Assembly: GCF_051401765.1 (NCBI RefSeq)
Contig: NW_027480565.1
Location: 310,001 to 374,000, forward strand
Direction of reading: 5' to 3'
DNA: 64,000 nucleotides
DNA from: Calliopsis andreniformis
Taxonomy: Eukaryota; Arthropoda; Insecta; Hymenoptera; Andrenidae
Part shown: positions 41,421 through 57,359 of the stretch, in pieces
How positions within the stretch are numbered: position 1 is the first letter of the stretch
Layout: every line of letters starts with the position of its first letter
Program-made: the position numbers and the translations under genes
The notes under the pieces: model-generated
Told to the model about the DNA's origin: nothing
Seen by the model: the letters and a program-made list of their open reading frames with translations, nothing else
The model's database searches: none

Positions 41421-44400
41421 TGAATTTTCATCATAATAATCATACTAACAACCATTATAATCATAGTAATCGTCATAATAACTACATTCATCAAAATAAT
41501 CATCGTAATAATTATACTAACTATAATAATCGTAACACTCGTAATAATAAACAGAATAATCATGGAAATAATCTTAATAATCATTATTATAGACATAATA
41601 GCCATAATAATCGTAATAATCATAATAACTATAATAATCATAATAGTCATAATAATAACCATAATAAACTTGGAAATAATCGTATTTATCATTATAATAG
41701 CAAAACTAATCATAAAAATCATAATAGCCATAATAATCTGAATGTTGATCATAATAATCATACTAACAGCCATAATAATCATAGTGATCATCATAATAAC
41801 TACAATAATCATAAAAATCGTAATTGTAATGTTAATAAGCATAGCAATAATCACAATAATCATAGTAACCATAATAATCTTAATGATGATCATAATATCC
41901 ATGATAATTGTACCAAGATCCGTAATAATCATAATAATCTTAATAATAAACATAATAGGTTCGGAAATAATCATAATATACATTATACTAGCCATAACAA
42001 CCATAATAGTCATAATAGCCATAATAATCATAATAGTCGTAATAATAACAATAATGAACGTGGAAATAATCGTAATAATCATTATAATAGTCATAATAGC
42101 CATAAAAATCACAATAGCCATAATAATCAGAATGGTGATCATAATAATCAAACTAACAACCATAATGATCATAGTAATCATCATAATAAACAGAATAGTC
42201 ATGGAAATTATCGTAATAATCATTATCATTAACGTAATAACCATAATGATCTTAATGATGACCATAATATTCAGCATAATTAAACCTAGACATATAATAA
42301 TCAGAGTAATCATAATACTAAACATAATAAGCTTTGAAATAATCATAATAACCTTTATACTAGCCATGGTAACCATAATAATCATAATAACTAGAATAAT
42401 CATAATAGTCATAATAATCGGAATAACCATAATGATCTTAATGATGATCATGATATTCATCATAATTATACCAAGATCCATAATAATCATAGTAACCATA
42501 ATAATAAACATAATAAGCTTTGAAATAATCATAATAACCGTTATACTTGCCATAGTAACCATAATAATCATAATAACCATAATAATCATAATAATTATAA
42601 TAATATCCATAATAAGCTTGGAAATAATCATAATAAGCATTATACTAGCCATAATAATCATAATAATCATAATAACAGTAATAATCATAATAGTCATAAT
42701 AATGACCATAATAAACTTGGAAATAATCATATTTATCATTATAATAGCAATAATAACCATAAAAATCAAAATAGCCATAATAATCTGAACGTTGATCATA
42801 ATAATCATACTAACAACCATAATAATCATAGTGATCATCATAATAACTACAATAATCATAATAATCGTAATTGTAATGTTAATAATCATAGCAATAATCA
42901 CAATAATCAGAGTAACCATAATAATCTTAATTATGATCATAATATCCATGATAATTATACCAAGACCCGTAGTAATCATAATAATCATAATAATATCCAT
43001 AATAGGCATTAAAATAATCATAATAAACATTATACTAGCCATAACAGCCATAATAGTAATAATAGCTTTAATAATCATAATAGTCATAATAATAACCATA
43101 ATGAACTTGGATATAATCATAATAATCATTGTAATAGCCATTCTAACTATAAAAATCATAATAGCCATAATAATCTGAATGGTGATCGTCATAATCATAC
43201 TAACATCCATAATAATCATAGTAATCATCGTAATAACTACAATAATCAGGACAGTCGTAATAATAAACGGAATAATCATGGAAATAATCTTAGTAACCAT
43301 TATTATAGTCATAATAATCATAATAAAAGTAATAACCGTAATGATCTTAATGATGATCATAATATTCGTCATAATTATACCAAGACTCATAATAATCATA
43401 GTAGCCGTAATAATAAACATAATAAGCTTTGAAATAATCATAATATCCTTTATACTAGCAATAGTACCCATAATAATCACAATAACTAGAATAATCATAA
43501 TAGTCATAATAATAACCACAATAAACTTGGAAATAATCATAACAATCACTATAATAGCAATAATAACCATAAAAATCATAATAGCCATAATAATTTGAAT
43601 CTTGATCATAACAATCATACTAACAACCATAATAATCATAGTAATCATCATAATAACTACAACAATCATAAGAGTCCTAATAATAAACAGAATAATCACG
43701 GAAATAACCTAAATAATCATTATTATTGACATAATAGTCATAATAATCGCAATAACCATAATCATCTTAATGATGATCATGATATTCATCATAATTATAC
43801 CAAGATCCATAATAATCATAGTAATCATAATAATAACCACAATAAGCTTGGAAATAATCATAATAACCATTATACTAGCCATAACAGCCATAATAGTAAT
43901 AATAGCTTTAATAATCATAATAGTCATAATAATAACCACAATAAACATGGAAATAATCATATTTATCATTATAATAGCATTAATAACCATAAAAATCAAA
44001 ATAGCCATAATAACCTGAATGTTGATCATAATAATCATACTAACAACCACAATAATCATAGTGATCATCATATTAACTACAATAATCATAATAATCGTAA
44101 CTGTAATGTTAATAAGCATAGCAATAATCACAATAATCATAGTAACCATAATAATCTTAATGATGATCGTAATATCCATGACAATTATACCAAGATCCGT
44201 AATAATAATAATAATCATAATAATAACCATAATAGGTTCGGAAATAATTATAATATACATTATACTACCCACAACAACTATAATAGTCATAATAGCCATA
44301 ATAATCATAATAGTCGTAATAATAACAATAGTGAACTTGGAAATAATCATATTTATCATTATAATAGCAATAATAACCATAAAAATCATAATAGCCAGAA

Positions 44401-46339
44401 TAATTTGAATCTTGATCATAATAATCATACTAACAACCATAATAATCATAGTAGTCATCATAATAACTACAACAATCATAAGAGTCGTAATAATAAACAG
44501 AATAGTCATGGAAATAATCTTAATAATGATTATTATTAACGTAATAACCATAATCATCTTAATAACCATAATGATCTCAATGATGACCATAATATTCATC
44601 AGAATTATACTAAGACAAATAATAATCAGAGTAATCGTAATAATAAACATAATAAGCTTTGAAATAATCATAATAACCTTTATACTAGCCATAATAACCA
44701 TAATAACCATAATAACTAGAATAATCATAATAGTCATAATAATCGCAATAACCATAAGGATCTTAATGATGATCATGATATTCATCATAATTATACCAAG
44801 ATCCATAATAATCATAGTAACCATAATAATAAACATAATAAGCTTTGAAATAATCATAATAACCGTTATACTTGCCATAGTAACCATAATAATCATAATA
44901 ACCATAATAATCATAATAATTATAATAATAACCATAATAAGCTTAGAAATAATCATAATAAGCATTATACTAGCCATAATAATCATAATAATCATAATAA
45001 CAGTAATAATCATAATAGTCATAATAATGACCATAATAAACTTGGAAATAATCATATTTATCATAATAATAGCAATAATAACCATAAAAATCATAATAGC
45101 CGTAATAATCTGAACGTTGATCATAATAATCATACTAACAACCATAATAATCATAGTGATCATCATAATAACTACAATAATCATAATAATCGTAATTGTA
45201 ATGTTAATAATCATAGCAATAAGCACAATAATCAGAGTAACCATAATAATCTTAGTTATGATCATAATATCCATGATAATTATACCAAGACCCATAGTAA
45301 TCACAATAATCATAATAATATCCATAATAGGCATTAAAATAATCATAATAAACATTATACTAGCCATAACAGCCATAATAGTAATAATAGCTTTAATAAT
45401 CATAATAGTCATAATAATAACCATAATGAACTTGGATATAATCATAATAATCATTGTAATAGCCATTCTAACTATAAAAATCATAATAGCCATAATAATC
45501 TGAATGGTGATCGTCATAATCATACTAACATCCATAATAATCATAGTAATCATCGTAATAACTACAATAATCAGGACAGTCGTAATAATAAACGGAATAG
45601 TCATGGAAATAATCTTAGTAACCATTATTATAGACATAACAATCATAATAAAAGTAATAACCGTAATGATCTTAATGATGATCATAATATTCGTCATAAT
45701 TATACCAAGACTCATAATAATCATAGTAGCCGTAATAATAAACATAATAAGCTTTGAAATAATCATAATATCCTTTATACTAGCCATAATACCCATAATA
45801 ATCACAATAACTAGAATAATCATAATAGTCATAATAATAACCACAATAAACTTGGAAATAATCATAACGATCACTATAATAGCAATAATAACCATAAAAA
45901 TCATAATAGCCATAATAATTTGAATCTTGATCATTACAATCATACTAACATCCATAATAATCATAGTAATCATCATAATAACTACAACAATCATAAGAGT
46001 CCTAATAATAAACAGAATAATCATGGAAATAACCTTAATAATCATTATTATAGATATAATAGTCATAATAATCGCAATAACCATAATGATCTTAATGATG
46101 ATCATGATATTCATCATAATTTTACCAAGATCCAAAATAATCATAGTAAACATAATAATAACCATAATAAGCTTGGAAATAATCATAATAACCATTATAA
46201 TAGCCATAATATCCATAACAATCATAATAACTAGAATAATCATAATAGTCATAATAATAACCATAATAAACTAGGAAAGATTCATAATAATAATTATAAT
46301 AGCATTAATAACAATAAAAACCAAATAGCCATAATAATT
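41421..46339 (+). repeat. 4919-bp block beginning D-A-B-A2-B2-C
   Basis: Heads lie at 41421 (D), 41739 (A), 42129 (B), 42786 (A2), 43176 (B2), 43596 (C, 420 bp), 44016 (A), 44406 (C), 45111 (A2), 45501 (B2) and 45921 (C, 419 bp). The first six modules repeat at 46340-48515 with a 4919-bp offset. Two A2-B2 cassettes are therefore present inside this one block. From about 44750 to 46340 it also matches 60170-61760 at 15420 bp offset. Confidence 0.87.
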
Positions 46340-49300
46340 TGAATTTTCGTCATAATAATCATACTAACAACCATTATAATCATAGTAATCGTCATAATAA
46401 CTACATTCATCAAAATAATCATTGTAATAATTATACTAACTATAATAAACGTAACACTCGTAATAATAAACAGAATAATCATGGAAATAATCTTAATAAT
46501 CATTATTATAGACATAATAGCCATAATAATCGTAATAATCATAATAACTATAATAATCATAATAGTCATAATAATAACCATAATAAACTTGGAAATAATC
46601 GTATTTATCATTATAATAGCAAAACTAATCATAAAAATCATAATAGCCATAATAATCTGAATGTTGATCATAATAATCATACTCACAGCCATAATAATCA
46701 TAGTGATCATCATAATAACTACAATAATCATAAAAATCGTAATTGTAATGTTAATAAGCATAGCAATAATCACAATAATCATAGTAACCATAATAATCTT
46801 AATGATGATCATAATATCCATGATAATTGTACCAAGATCCGTAATAATCATAATAATCTTAATAATAACCATAATAGGTTCGGAAATAATCATAATATAC
46901 ATTATACTAGCCATAACAACCATAATAGTCATAATAGCCATAATAATCATAATAGTCGTAATAATAACAATAATGAACGTGGAAATAATCGTAATAATCA
47001 TTATAATAGTCATAATAGCCATAAAAATCACAGTAGCCATAATAATCAGAATGGTGATCATAATAATCAAACTAACAACCATAATGATCATAGTAATCAT
47101 CATAATAAACAGAATAGTCATGGAAATTATCGTAATAATAATTATTATTAACGTAATAACCATAATGATCTTAATGATGACCATAATATTCAGCATAATT
47201 AAACCTAGACATATAATAATCAGAGTAATCATAATACTAAACATAATAAGCTTTGAAATAATCATAATAACCTTTATACTAGCCATGGTAACCATAATAA
47301 TCATAATAACTAGAATAATCATAATAGTCATAATAATCGGAATAACCATAATGATCTTAATGATGATCATGATATTCATCATAATTATACCAAGATCCAT
47401 AATAATCATAGTAACCATAATAATAAACCTAATAAGCTTTGAAATAATCATAATAACCGTTATACTTGCCATAGTAACCATAATAATCATAATAACCATA
47501 ATAATCATAATAATTATAATAATAACCATAATAAGCTTGGAAATAATCATAATAAGCATTATACTAGCCATAATAATCATAATAATCATAATAACAGTAA
47601 TAATCATAATAGTCATAATAATGACCATAATAAACTTGGAAATAATCATATTTATCATTATAATAGCAATAATAACCATAAAAATCAAAATAGCTATAAT
47701 AATCTGAACGTTGATCATAATAATCATACTAACAACCATAATAATCATAGTGATCATCATAATAACTACAATAATCATAATAATCGTAATTGTAATGTTA
47801 ATAATCATAGCAATAATCACAATAATCAGAGTAACCATAATAATCTTAATTATGATCATAATATCCATGATAATTATACCAAGACCCGTAGTAATCATAA
47901 TAATCATAATAATATCCATAATAGGCATCAAAATAATCATAATAAACATTATACTAGCCATAACAGCCATAATAGTAATAATAGCTTTAATAATCATAAT
48001 AGTCATAATAATAACCATAATGAACTTGGATATAATCATAATAATCATTGTAATAGCCATTCTAACTATAAAAATCATAATAGCCATAATAATCTGAATG
48101 GTGATCGTCATAATCATACTAACATCCATAATAATCATAGTAATCATCGTAATAACTACAATAATCAGAACAGTCGTAATAATAAACGGAATAATCATGG
48201 AAATAATCTTAGTAACCATTACTATAGACATAATAATCATAATAAAAGTAATAACCGTAATGATCTTAATGATGATCATAATATTCGTCATAATTATACC
48301 AAGACTCATAATAATCATAGTAGCCGTAATAATAAACATAATAAGCTTTGAAATAATCATAATATCCTTTATACTAGCCATAATACCCATAATAATCACA
48401 ATAACTAGAATAATCATAATAGTCATAATAATAACCACAATAAACTTGGAAATAGTCATAACAATCACTATAATAGCAATAATAACCATAAAAATCATAA
48501 TAGCCAGAATAATTTGAATCTTGATCATAATAATCATACTAACAACCATAATAATCATAGTAGTCATCATAATAACTACAACAATCATAAGAGTCGTAAT
48601 AATAAACAGAATAGTCATGGAAATAACCTTAATAATCATTATTATAGATATAATAGTCATAAAAATCGCAATAACAATAATGATCTTAATGATGATCATG
48701 ATATTCATCATAACTATAACAAGATACATAATAAACATAGTAACCATGATAATAAACATAATAAGGTTTGAAATAATCATCATGACCGTTATACTAGCCA
48801 TAGTAACCATAATAATCATAATAACCATAATAATCATAATAATTATAATAATAACAATAATAAGCTTGGAAATAATCATAATTAGCATTATACCAATCAT
48901 AATAATCATAATAACCATAATACCCAATAATAATCATAATAGTCATAATAATAACCATAATAAACTTGGAAATAATCATATTTATCATTATAATAGCATT
49001 AATAACCATAAAAATCAAAATAGCCATAATAACCTGAATGTTGATCATAATAATCATACTAACAACCATAATAATCATAGTGATCATCATATTAACTACA
49101 ATAATCATAATAATCGTAACTGTAATGTTAATAAGCATAGCAATAATCACAATAATCATAGTAACCATAATAATCTTAATGATGATCATAATATCCATGA
49201 TAATTATACCAAGACACGTAATAATCATAATAATCATAATAATAACCATAATAGGTTCGGAAATAATTATAATATACATTATACTACCCACAACAACTAT

Positions 49301-51290
49301 AATAGTCATAATAGCCATAATAATCATAATAGTCGTAATAATAACAATAGTGAACTTGGAAATAATCGTAATAATCATTATAATAGCCATAATAGCCGTA
49401 ATAATCATAATAGCCATAATAATCCGGATGGTGATCATAATAATCATACTAACAACCATAATGATCATAGTAATCATCATAATAAACAGAATAATCATGG
49501 AAATAATCTTAATAATCATTATGATTAACGTAATAACCATAATCATCGTAATAACCATAATGATCTTAATGATGACCATAATATTCATCATAATTATACT
49601 AAGACATATAATAATCAGAGTAATCATAATAATAAACATAATAAGCTTTGAAATAGTCATAATAACCTTTATACTAGCCATAATAACCATAATAATCACA
49701 ATAACTAGAATAATCATGATAGTCATAATAATAGCCATAATAAACTTGGAAATAATCATAATAATCACTATAATAGCAATAATAACCATAAAAATCAAAA
49801 TAGCCATAATAACCTGAATGTTGATCATAATAATCATACTAACAACCATAATAATCTTAGTAGTCATCATAATAACTACAACAATCATAAGAGTCGTAAT
49901 AATAAACAGAATAGTCATGGAAATAACCTTAATAATCATTATTATAGATATAATAGTCATAAAAATCGCAATAACCATAATGATCTTAATGATGATCATG
50001 ATATTCATCATAACTATACCAAGATCCATAATAAACATAGTAACCATGATAATAAACATAATAAGGTTTGAAATAATCATCATGACCGTTATACTAGCCA
50101 TAGTAACCATAATAATCATAATAACCATAATAATCATAATAATTATAATAATAACCATAATAAGCTTGGAAATAATCATATTTATCATTATAATAGCATT
50201 AATAACCATAAAAATCAAAATAGCCATAATAACCTGAATGTTGATCATAATAATCATACTAACAACCATAATAATCATAGTGATCATCATATTAACTACA
50301 ATAATCATAATAATCGTAACTGTAATGTTAATAAGCATAGCAATAATCACAATAATCATAGTAACCATAATAATCTTAATGATGATCATAATATCCATGA
50401 TAATTATACCAAGATCCGTAATAATCATAATAATCATAATAATAACCATAATAGGTTCGGAAATAATTATAATATACATTATACTACCCACAACAACTAT
50501 AATAGTCATAATAGCCATAATAATCATAATAGTCGTAATAATAACAAAAGTGAACTTGGAAATAATCGTAATAATCATTATAATAGCCATAATAGCCATA
50601 AAAATCACAATAGCCATAATAATCTGAATGGTGGCCATAATAATCATACTAACAACCATAATGATCATAGTAATCATCATAATAAACCGAATAGTCATGG
50701 AAATAATCTTAATAAAAATTATTATTAGCGTAATAACCATAATCATCTTAATAACCATAATGATCTCAATGATGACCATAATACTCATCATAATTATACT
50801 AAGACAAATAATAATCAGAGTAATCATAATAATAAACGTAATAAGCTTTGAAATAATCATAATAACCTTTATACTAGCCATAATAACCATAATAATCATA
50901 ATAACTAGAATAATCATAATAGTCATAATAATCGCAATAACCTTAATGATCTTAATGATTATCATGATATTCATCATAATTATACCAAGATCCATAATAA
51001 TTATAGTAACCATAATAATAAACATAATAAGGTTTGAAATAACCATAATAACCGTTATACTAGCCATAGTAGCCATAATAATCATAATAACCATAATAAT
51101 CATAATAATTATAATAATAACCATAATAAGCTTGGAAATAATCATAATAAGCATTATACTAGCCATAATAATCATAATAATCATAATAATCATAATAGTC
51201 ATAATAATAACCATAATAAACTTGGAAATAATCATATTTATCATTGTAATAGCAATAATAACCATAAAAATCATAATAGCCAGAATAATT
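46340..51290 (+). repeat. D-A-B-A2-B2-C followed by rearranged A and C modules
   Basis: Heads lie at 46340 (D), 46658 (A), 47048 (B), 47705 (A2), 48095 (B2), 48515 (C), 49035 (A), 49425 (B, CCGGATGG), 49815 (hybrid with an A head and a C body), 50235 (A) and 50625 (B). The left half copies 41421-43596. The stretch from about 46810 to 49200 recurs 6740 bp downstream, and 47740-49627 recurs 14373 bp downstream to the window edge. Confidence 0.86.
49815..50234 (+). repeat. Hybrid module: A head, C body, A tail, one 99-bp subunit short
   Basis: The head TGAATGTTGATCATAATAATC is of A type, but from about 49858 the sequence switches to C-specific variants (GTAGTCATCATAATAAC, then ACTACAACAATCATAAGAG). 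The tail returns to the A run-in with GCATTAATAACC near 50195. The length is 420 bp, that is 519 minus 99. Both ends look like exchanges between misaligned modules. Confidence 0.8.
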
Positions 51291-54200
51291 TGAATCTTGA
51301 TCATAATAATCATACTAACAACCATAATAATCATAGTAGTCATCATAATAACTACAACAATCATAAGAGTCGTAATAATAAACAGAATAGTCATGGAAAT
51401 AACCTTAATAATCATTATTATAGATATAATAGTCATAAAAATCGCAATAACCATAATGATCTTAATGATGATCATGATATTCATCATAACTATACCAAGA
51501 TCCATAATAAACATAGTAACCATGATAATAAACATAATAAGGTTTGAAATAATCATCATGACCGTTATACTAGCCATAGTAACCATAATAATCATAGTAA
51601 CCATAATAATCATAATAATTATAATAATAACCATAATAAGCTTGGAAATAATCATAATTAGCATTATACCAGCCATAATAATCATAATAACCATAATACC
51701 CAATAATAATCATAATAGTCATAATAATAACCATAATAAACTTGGAAATAATCATATTTATCATTATAATAGCATTAATAACCATAAAAATCAAAATAGC
51801 CATAATAACCTGAATGTTGATCATAATAATCATACTAACAACCATAATAATCATAGTGATCATCATATTAACTACAATAATCATAATAATCGTAACTGTA
51901 ATGTTAATAAGCATAGCAATAATCACAATAATCATAGTAACCATAATAATCTTAATGATGATCATAATATCCATGATAATTATACCAAGATCCGTAATAA
52001 TCATAATAATCATAATAATCATAATAATAACCATAATAGGTTCGGAAATAATTATAATATACATTATACTACCCACAACAACTATAATAGTCATAATAGC
52101 CATAATAATCATAATAGTCGTAATAATAACAATAGTGAACTTGGAAATAATCGTAATAATCATTATAATAGCCATAATAGCCATAAAAATCACAATAGCC
52201 ATAATAATCTGAATGGTGGCCATAATAATCATACTAACAACCATAATGATCATAGTAATCATCATAATAAACAGAATAGTCATGGAAATAATCTTAATAA
52301 TCATTATTATTAACGTAATAACCATAATCATCTTAATAACCATAATGATCTCAATGATGACCATAATACTCATCATAATTATACTAAGACAAATAATAAT
52401 CAGAGTAATCATAATAATAAACATAATAAGCTTTGAAATAATCATAATAACCTTTATACTAGCCATAATAACCATAATAATCATAATAACTAGAATAATC
52501 ATGATAGTCATAATAATCGCAATAACCATAATGATCTTAATGATTATCATGATATTCATCATAATTATACCAAGATCCATAATAATCATAGTAACCATAA
52601 TAATAAACATAATAATGTTTGAAATAACCATAATAACCGTTATACTAGCCATAGTAGCCATAATAATCATAATAACCATAATAATCATAATAATTATAAT
52701 AATAACCATAATAAGCTTGGAAATAATCATAATAAGCATTATACTAGCCATAATAATCATAATAATCATAATAATCATAATAGTCATAATAATAACCATA
52801 ATAAACTTGGAAATAATCATATTTATCATTATAATAGCAATAATAACCATAAAAATCATAATAGCCAGAATAATTTGAATCTTGATCATAATAATCATAC
52901 TAACAACCATAATAATCATAGTAGTCATCATAATAACTACAACAATCATAAGAGTCGTAATAATAAACAGAATAGTCATGGAAATAACCTTAATAATCAT
53001 TATTATAGATATAATAGTCATAAAAATCGCAATAACCATAATGATCTTAATGATGATCATGATATTCATCATAACTATACCAAGATCCATAATAATCATA
53101 GTAACCATAATAATAAACATAATAAGGTTTGAAATAACCATAATAACGGTTATACTAGCCATAGTAGCCATAATAATCATAATAACCATAATAATCATAG
53201 TAATTATAATTATAACCATAATAAGCTTGGAAATAATCATAATAAGCATTATACTAGCCATAATAATCATAATAATCATAATAGTCATAATAATAACCAT
53301 AATAAACTTGGAAATAATCATATTTATCATTATAATAGCAATAATAACCATAAAAATCATAATAGCCATAATAATCTGAATATTGATCATAATAATCATA
53401 CTAACAACCATAATAATCATACTAACAACCGTAATAATCATAGTGATCATCATAATAACTACAATAATCGTAATAATCGTAATTGTAATGTTAATAATCA
53501 GAGCAATAATCACAATAACCATAGTAACCATAATAATCTTAATTATGATCATAATATCCATGATAATTGTACCAAGATCCGTAATAATCATAATAATCTT
53601 AATAATAACCATAATAGGTTCGGAAATAATCATAATATACATTATACTAGCCATAACAACCATAATAGTCATAATAGCCATAATAATCATAATAGTCGTA
53701 ATAATAACAATAATGAACGTGGAAATAATCGTAATAATCATTATAATAGTCATAATAGCCATAAAAATCACAGTAGCCATAATAATCAGAATGGTGATCA
53801 TAATAATCAAACTAACAACCATAATGATCATAGTAATCATCATAATAAACAGAATAGTCATGGAAATTATCGTAATAATAATTATTATTAACGTAATAAC
53901 CATAATGATCTTAATGATGACCATAATATTCAGCATAATTAAACCTAGACATATAATAATCAGAGTAATCATAATACTAAACATAATAAGCTTTGAAATA
54001 ATCATAATAACCTTTATACTAGCCATGGTAACCATAATAATCATAATAACTAGAATAATCATAATAGTCATAATAATCGGAATAACCATAATGATCTTAA
54101 TGATGATCATGATATTCATCATAATTATACCAAGATCCATAATAATCATAGTAACCATAATAATAAACCTAATAAGCTTTGAAATAATCATAATAACCGT

Positions 54201-57200
54201 TATACTTGCCATAGTAACCATAATAATCATAATAACCATAATAATCATAATAATTATAATAATAACCATAATAAGCTTGGAAATAATCATAATAAGCATT
54301 ATACTAGCCATAATAATCATAATAATCATAATAACAGTAATAATCATAATAGTCATAATAATGACCATAATAAACTTGGAAATAATCATATTTATCATTA
54401 TAATAGCAATAATAACCATAAAAATCAAAATAGCCATAATAATCTGAACGTTGATCATAATAATCATACTAACAACCATAATAATCATAGTGATCATCAT
54501 AATAACTACAATAATCATAATAATCGTAATTGTAATGTTAATAATCATAGCAATAATCACAATAATCAGAGTAACCATAATAATCTTAATTATGATCATA
54601 ATATCCATGATAATTATACCAAGACCCGTAGTAATCATAATAATCATAATAATATCCATAATAGGCATCAAAATAATCATAATAAACATTATACTAGCCA
54701 TAACAGCCATAATAGTAATAATAGCTTTAATAATCATAATAGTCATAATAATAACCATAATGAACTTGGATATAATCATAATAATCATTGTAATAGCCAT
54801 TCTAACTATAAAAATCATAATAGCCATAATAATCTGAATGGTGATCGTCATAATCATACTAACATCCATAATAATCATAGTAATCATCGTAATAACTACA
54901 ATAATCAGGACAGTCGTAATAATAAACGGAATAATCATGGAAATAATCTTAGTAACCATTACTATAGACATAATAATCATAATAAAAGTAATAACCGTAA
55001 TGATCTTAATGATGATCATAATATTCGTCATAATTATACCAAGACTCATAATAATCATAGTAGCCGTAATAATAAACATAATAAGCTTTGAAATAATCAT
55101 AATATCCTTTATACTAGCCATAATACCCATAATAATCACAATAACTAGAATAATCATAATAGTCATAATAATAACCACAATAAACTTGGAAATAGTCATA
55201 ACAATCACTATAATAGCAATAATAACCATAAAAATCATAATAGCCAGAATAATTTGAATCTTGATCATAATAATCATACTAACAACCATAATAATCATAG
55301 TAGTCATCATAATAACTACAACAATCATAAGAGTCGTAATAATAAACAGAATAGTCATGGAAATAACCTTAATAATCATTATTATAGATATAATAGTCAT
55401 AAAAATCGCAATAACCATAATGATCTTAATGATGATCATGATATTCATCATAACTATAACAAGATCCATAATAAACATAGTAACCATGATAATAAACATA
55501 ATAAGGTTTGAAATAATCATCATGACCGTTATACTAGCCATAGTAACCATAATAATCATAATAACCATAATAATCATAATAATTATAATAATAACAATAA
55601 TAAGCTTGGAAATAATCATAATTAGCATTATACCAATCATAATAATCATAATAACCATAATACCCAATAATAATCATAATAGTCATAATAATAACCATAA
55701 TAAACTTGGAAATAATCATATTTATCATTATAATAGCATTAATAACCATAAAAATCAAAATAGCCATAATAACCTGAATGTTGATCATAATAATCATACT
55801 AACAACCATAATAATCATAGTGATCATCATATTAACTACAATAATCATAATAATCGTAACTGTAATGTTAATAAGCATAGCAATAATCACAATAATCATA
55901 GTAACCATAATGATCTTAATGATGATCATAATATCCATGATAATTATACCAAGATCCGTAATAATCATAATAATCATAATAATCATAATAATAACCATAA
56001 TAGGTTCGGAAATAATTATAATATACATTATACTACCCACAACAACTATAATAGTCATAATAGCCATAATAATCATAATAGTCGTAATAATAACAATAGT
56101 GAACTTGGAAATAATCGTAATAATCATTATAATAGCCATAATAGCCATAAAAATCACAATAGCCATAATAATCTGAATGGTGGCCATAATAATCATACTA
56201 ACAACCATAATGATCATAGTAATCATCATAATAAACAGAATAGTCATGGAAATAACCTTAATAATCATTATTATTAACGTAATAACCATAATCATCTTAA
56301 TAACCATAATGATCTCAATGATGACCATAATACTCATCATAATTATACTAAGACAAATAATAATCAGAGTAATCATAATAATAAACATAATAAGCTTTGA
56401 AATAATCATAATAACCTTTATACTAGCCATAATAACCATAATAATCATAATAACTAGAATAATCATGATAGTCATAATAATCGCAATAACCATAATGATC
56501 TTAATGATTATCATGATATTCATCATAATTATACCAAGATCCATAATAATCATAGTAACCATAATAATAAACATAATAATGTTTGAAATAACCATAATAA
56601 CCGTTATACTAGCCATAGTAGCCATAATAATCATAATAACCATAATAATCATAATAATTATAATAATAACCATAATAAGCTTGGAAATAATCATAATAAG
56701 CATTATACTAGCCATAATAATCATAATAATCATAATAATCATAATAGTCATAATAATAACCATAATAAACTTGGAAATAATCATATTTATCATTATAATA
56801 GCAATAATAACCATAAAAATCATAATAGCCAGAATAATTTGAATCTTGATCATAATAATCATACTAACAACCATAATAATCATAGTAGTCATCATAATAA
56901 CTACAACAATCATAAGAGTCGTAATAATAAACAGAATAGTCATGGAAATAACCTTAATAATCATTATTATAGATATAATAGTCATAAAAATCGCAATAAC
57001 CATAATGATCTTAATGATGATCATGATATTCATCATAACTATACCAAGATCCATAATAAACATAGTAACCATGATAATAAACATAATAAGGTTTGAAATA
57101 ATCATCATGACCGTTATACTAGCCATAGTAACCATAATAATCATAATAACCATAATAATCATAATAATTATAATAATAACCATAATAAGCTTGGAAATAA

Positions 57201-57359
57201 TCATAATTAGCATTATACCAGCCATAATAATCATAATAACCATAATACCCAATAATAATCATAATAGTCATAATAATAACCACAATAAACTTGGAAATAA
57301 TCATATTTATCATTATAATAGCATTAATAACCATAAAAATCAAAATAGCCATAATAACC
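51291..57359 (+). repeat. Duplicated C-A-B block at 3964-bp spacing, with an intervening hybrid
   Basis: Heads at 51291 (C), 51811 (A), 52210 (B) and 52876 (C) recur 3964 bp later at 55255, 55775, 56174 and 56840. Both A modules share an additional 9-bp nonamer (399 bp instead of 390) and the B tail GATTATCATGATATTC. Between them lie 53377 (expanded A fused to another A-B), 54445 (A2) and 54835 (B2), which match 46.8-48.5 kb at 6740 bp offset. The copy is followed by an A head at 57360. Confidence 0.88.

Noticed and set aside
41420..42232. Asn/His-rich + strand proteins (270 and up to 409 residues), reminiscent of low-complexity proteins of AT-rich protists
   Set aside because: CAT and AAT codons also cannot become stops in one step, and the residue pattern HNNHNNHN is only the nonamer read in one phase. 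The frames begin and end at module markers.
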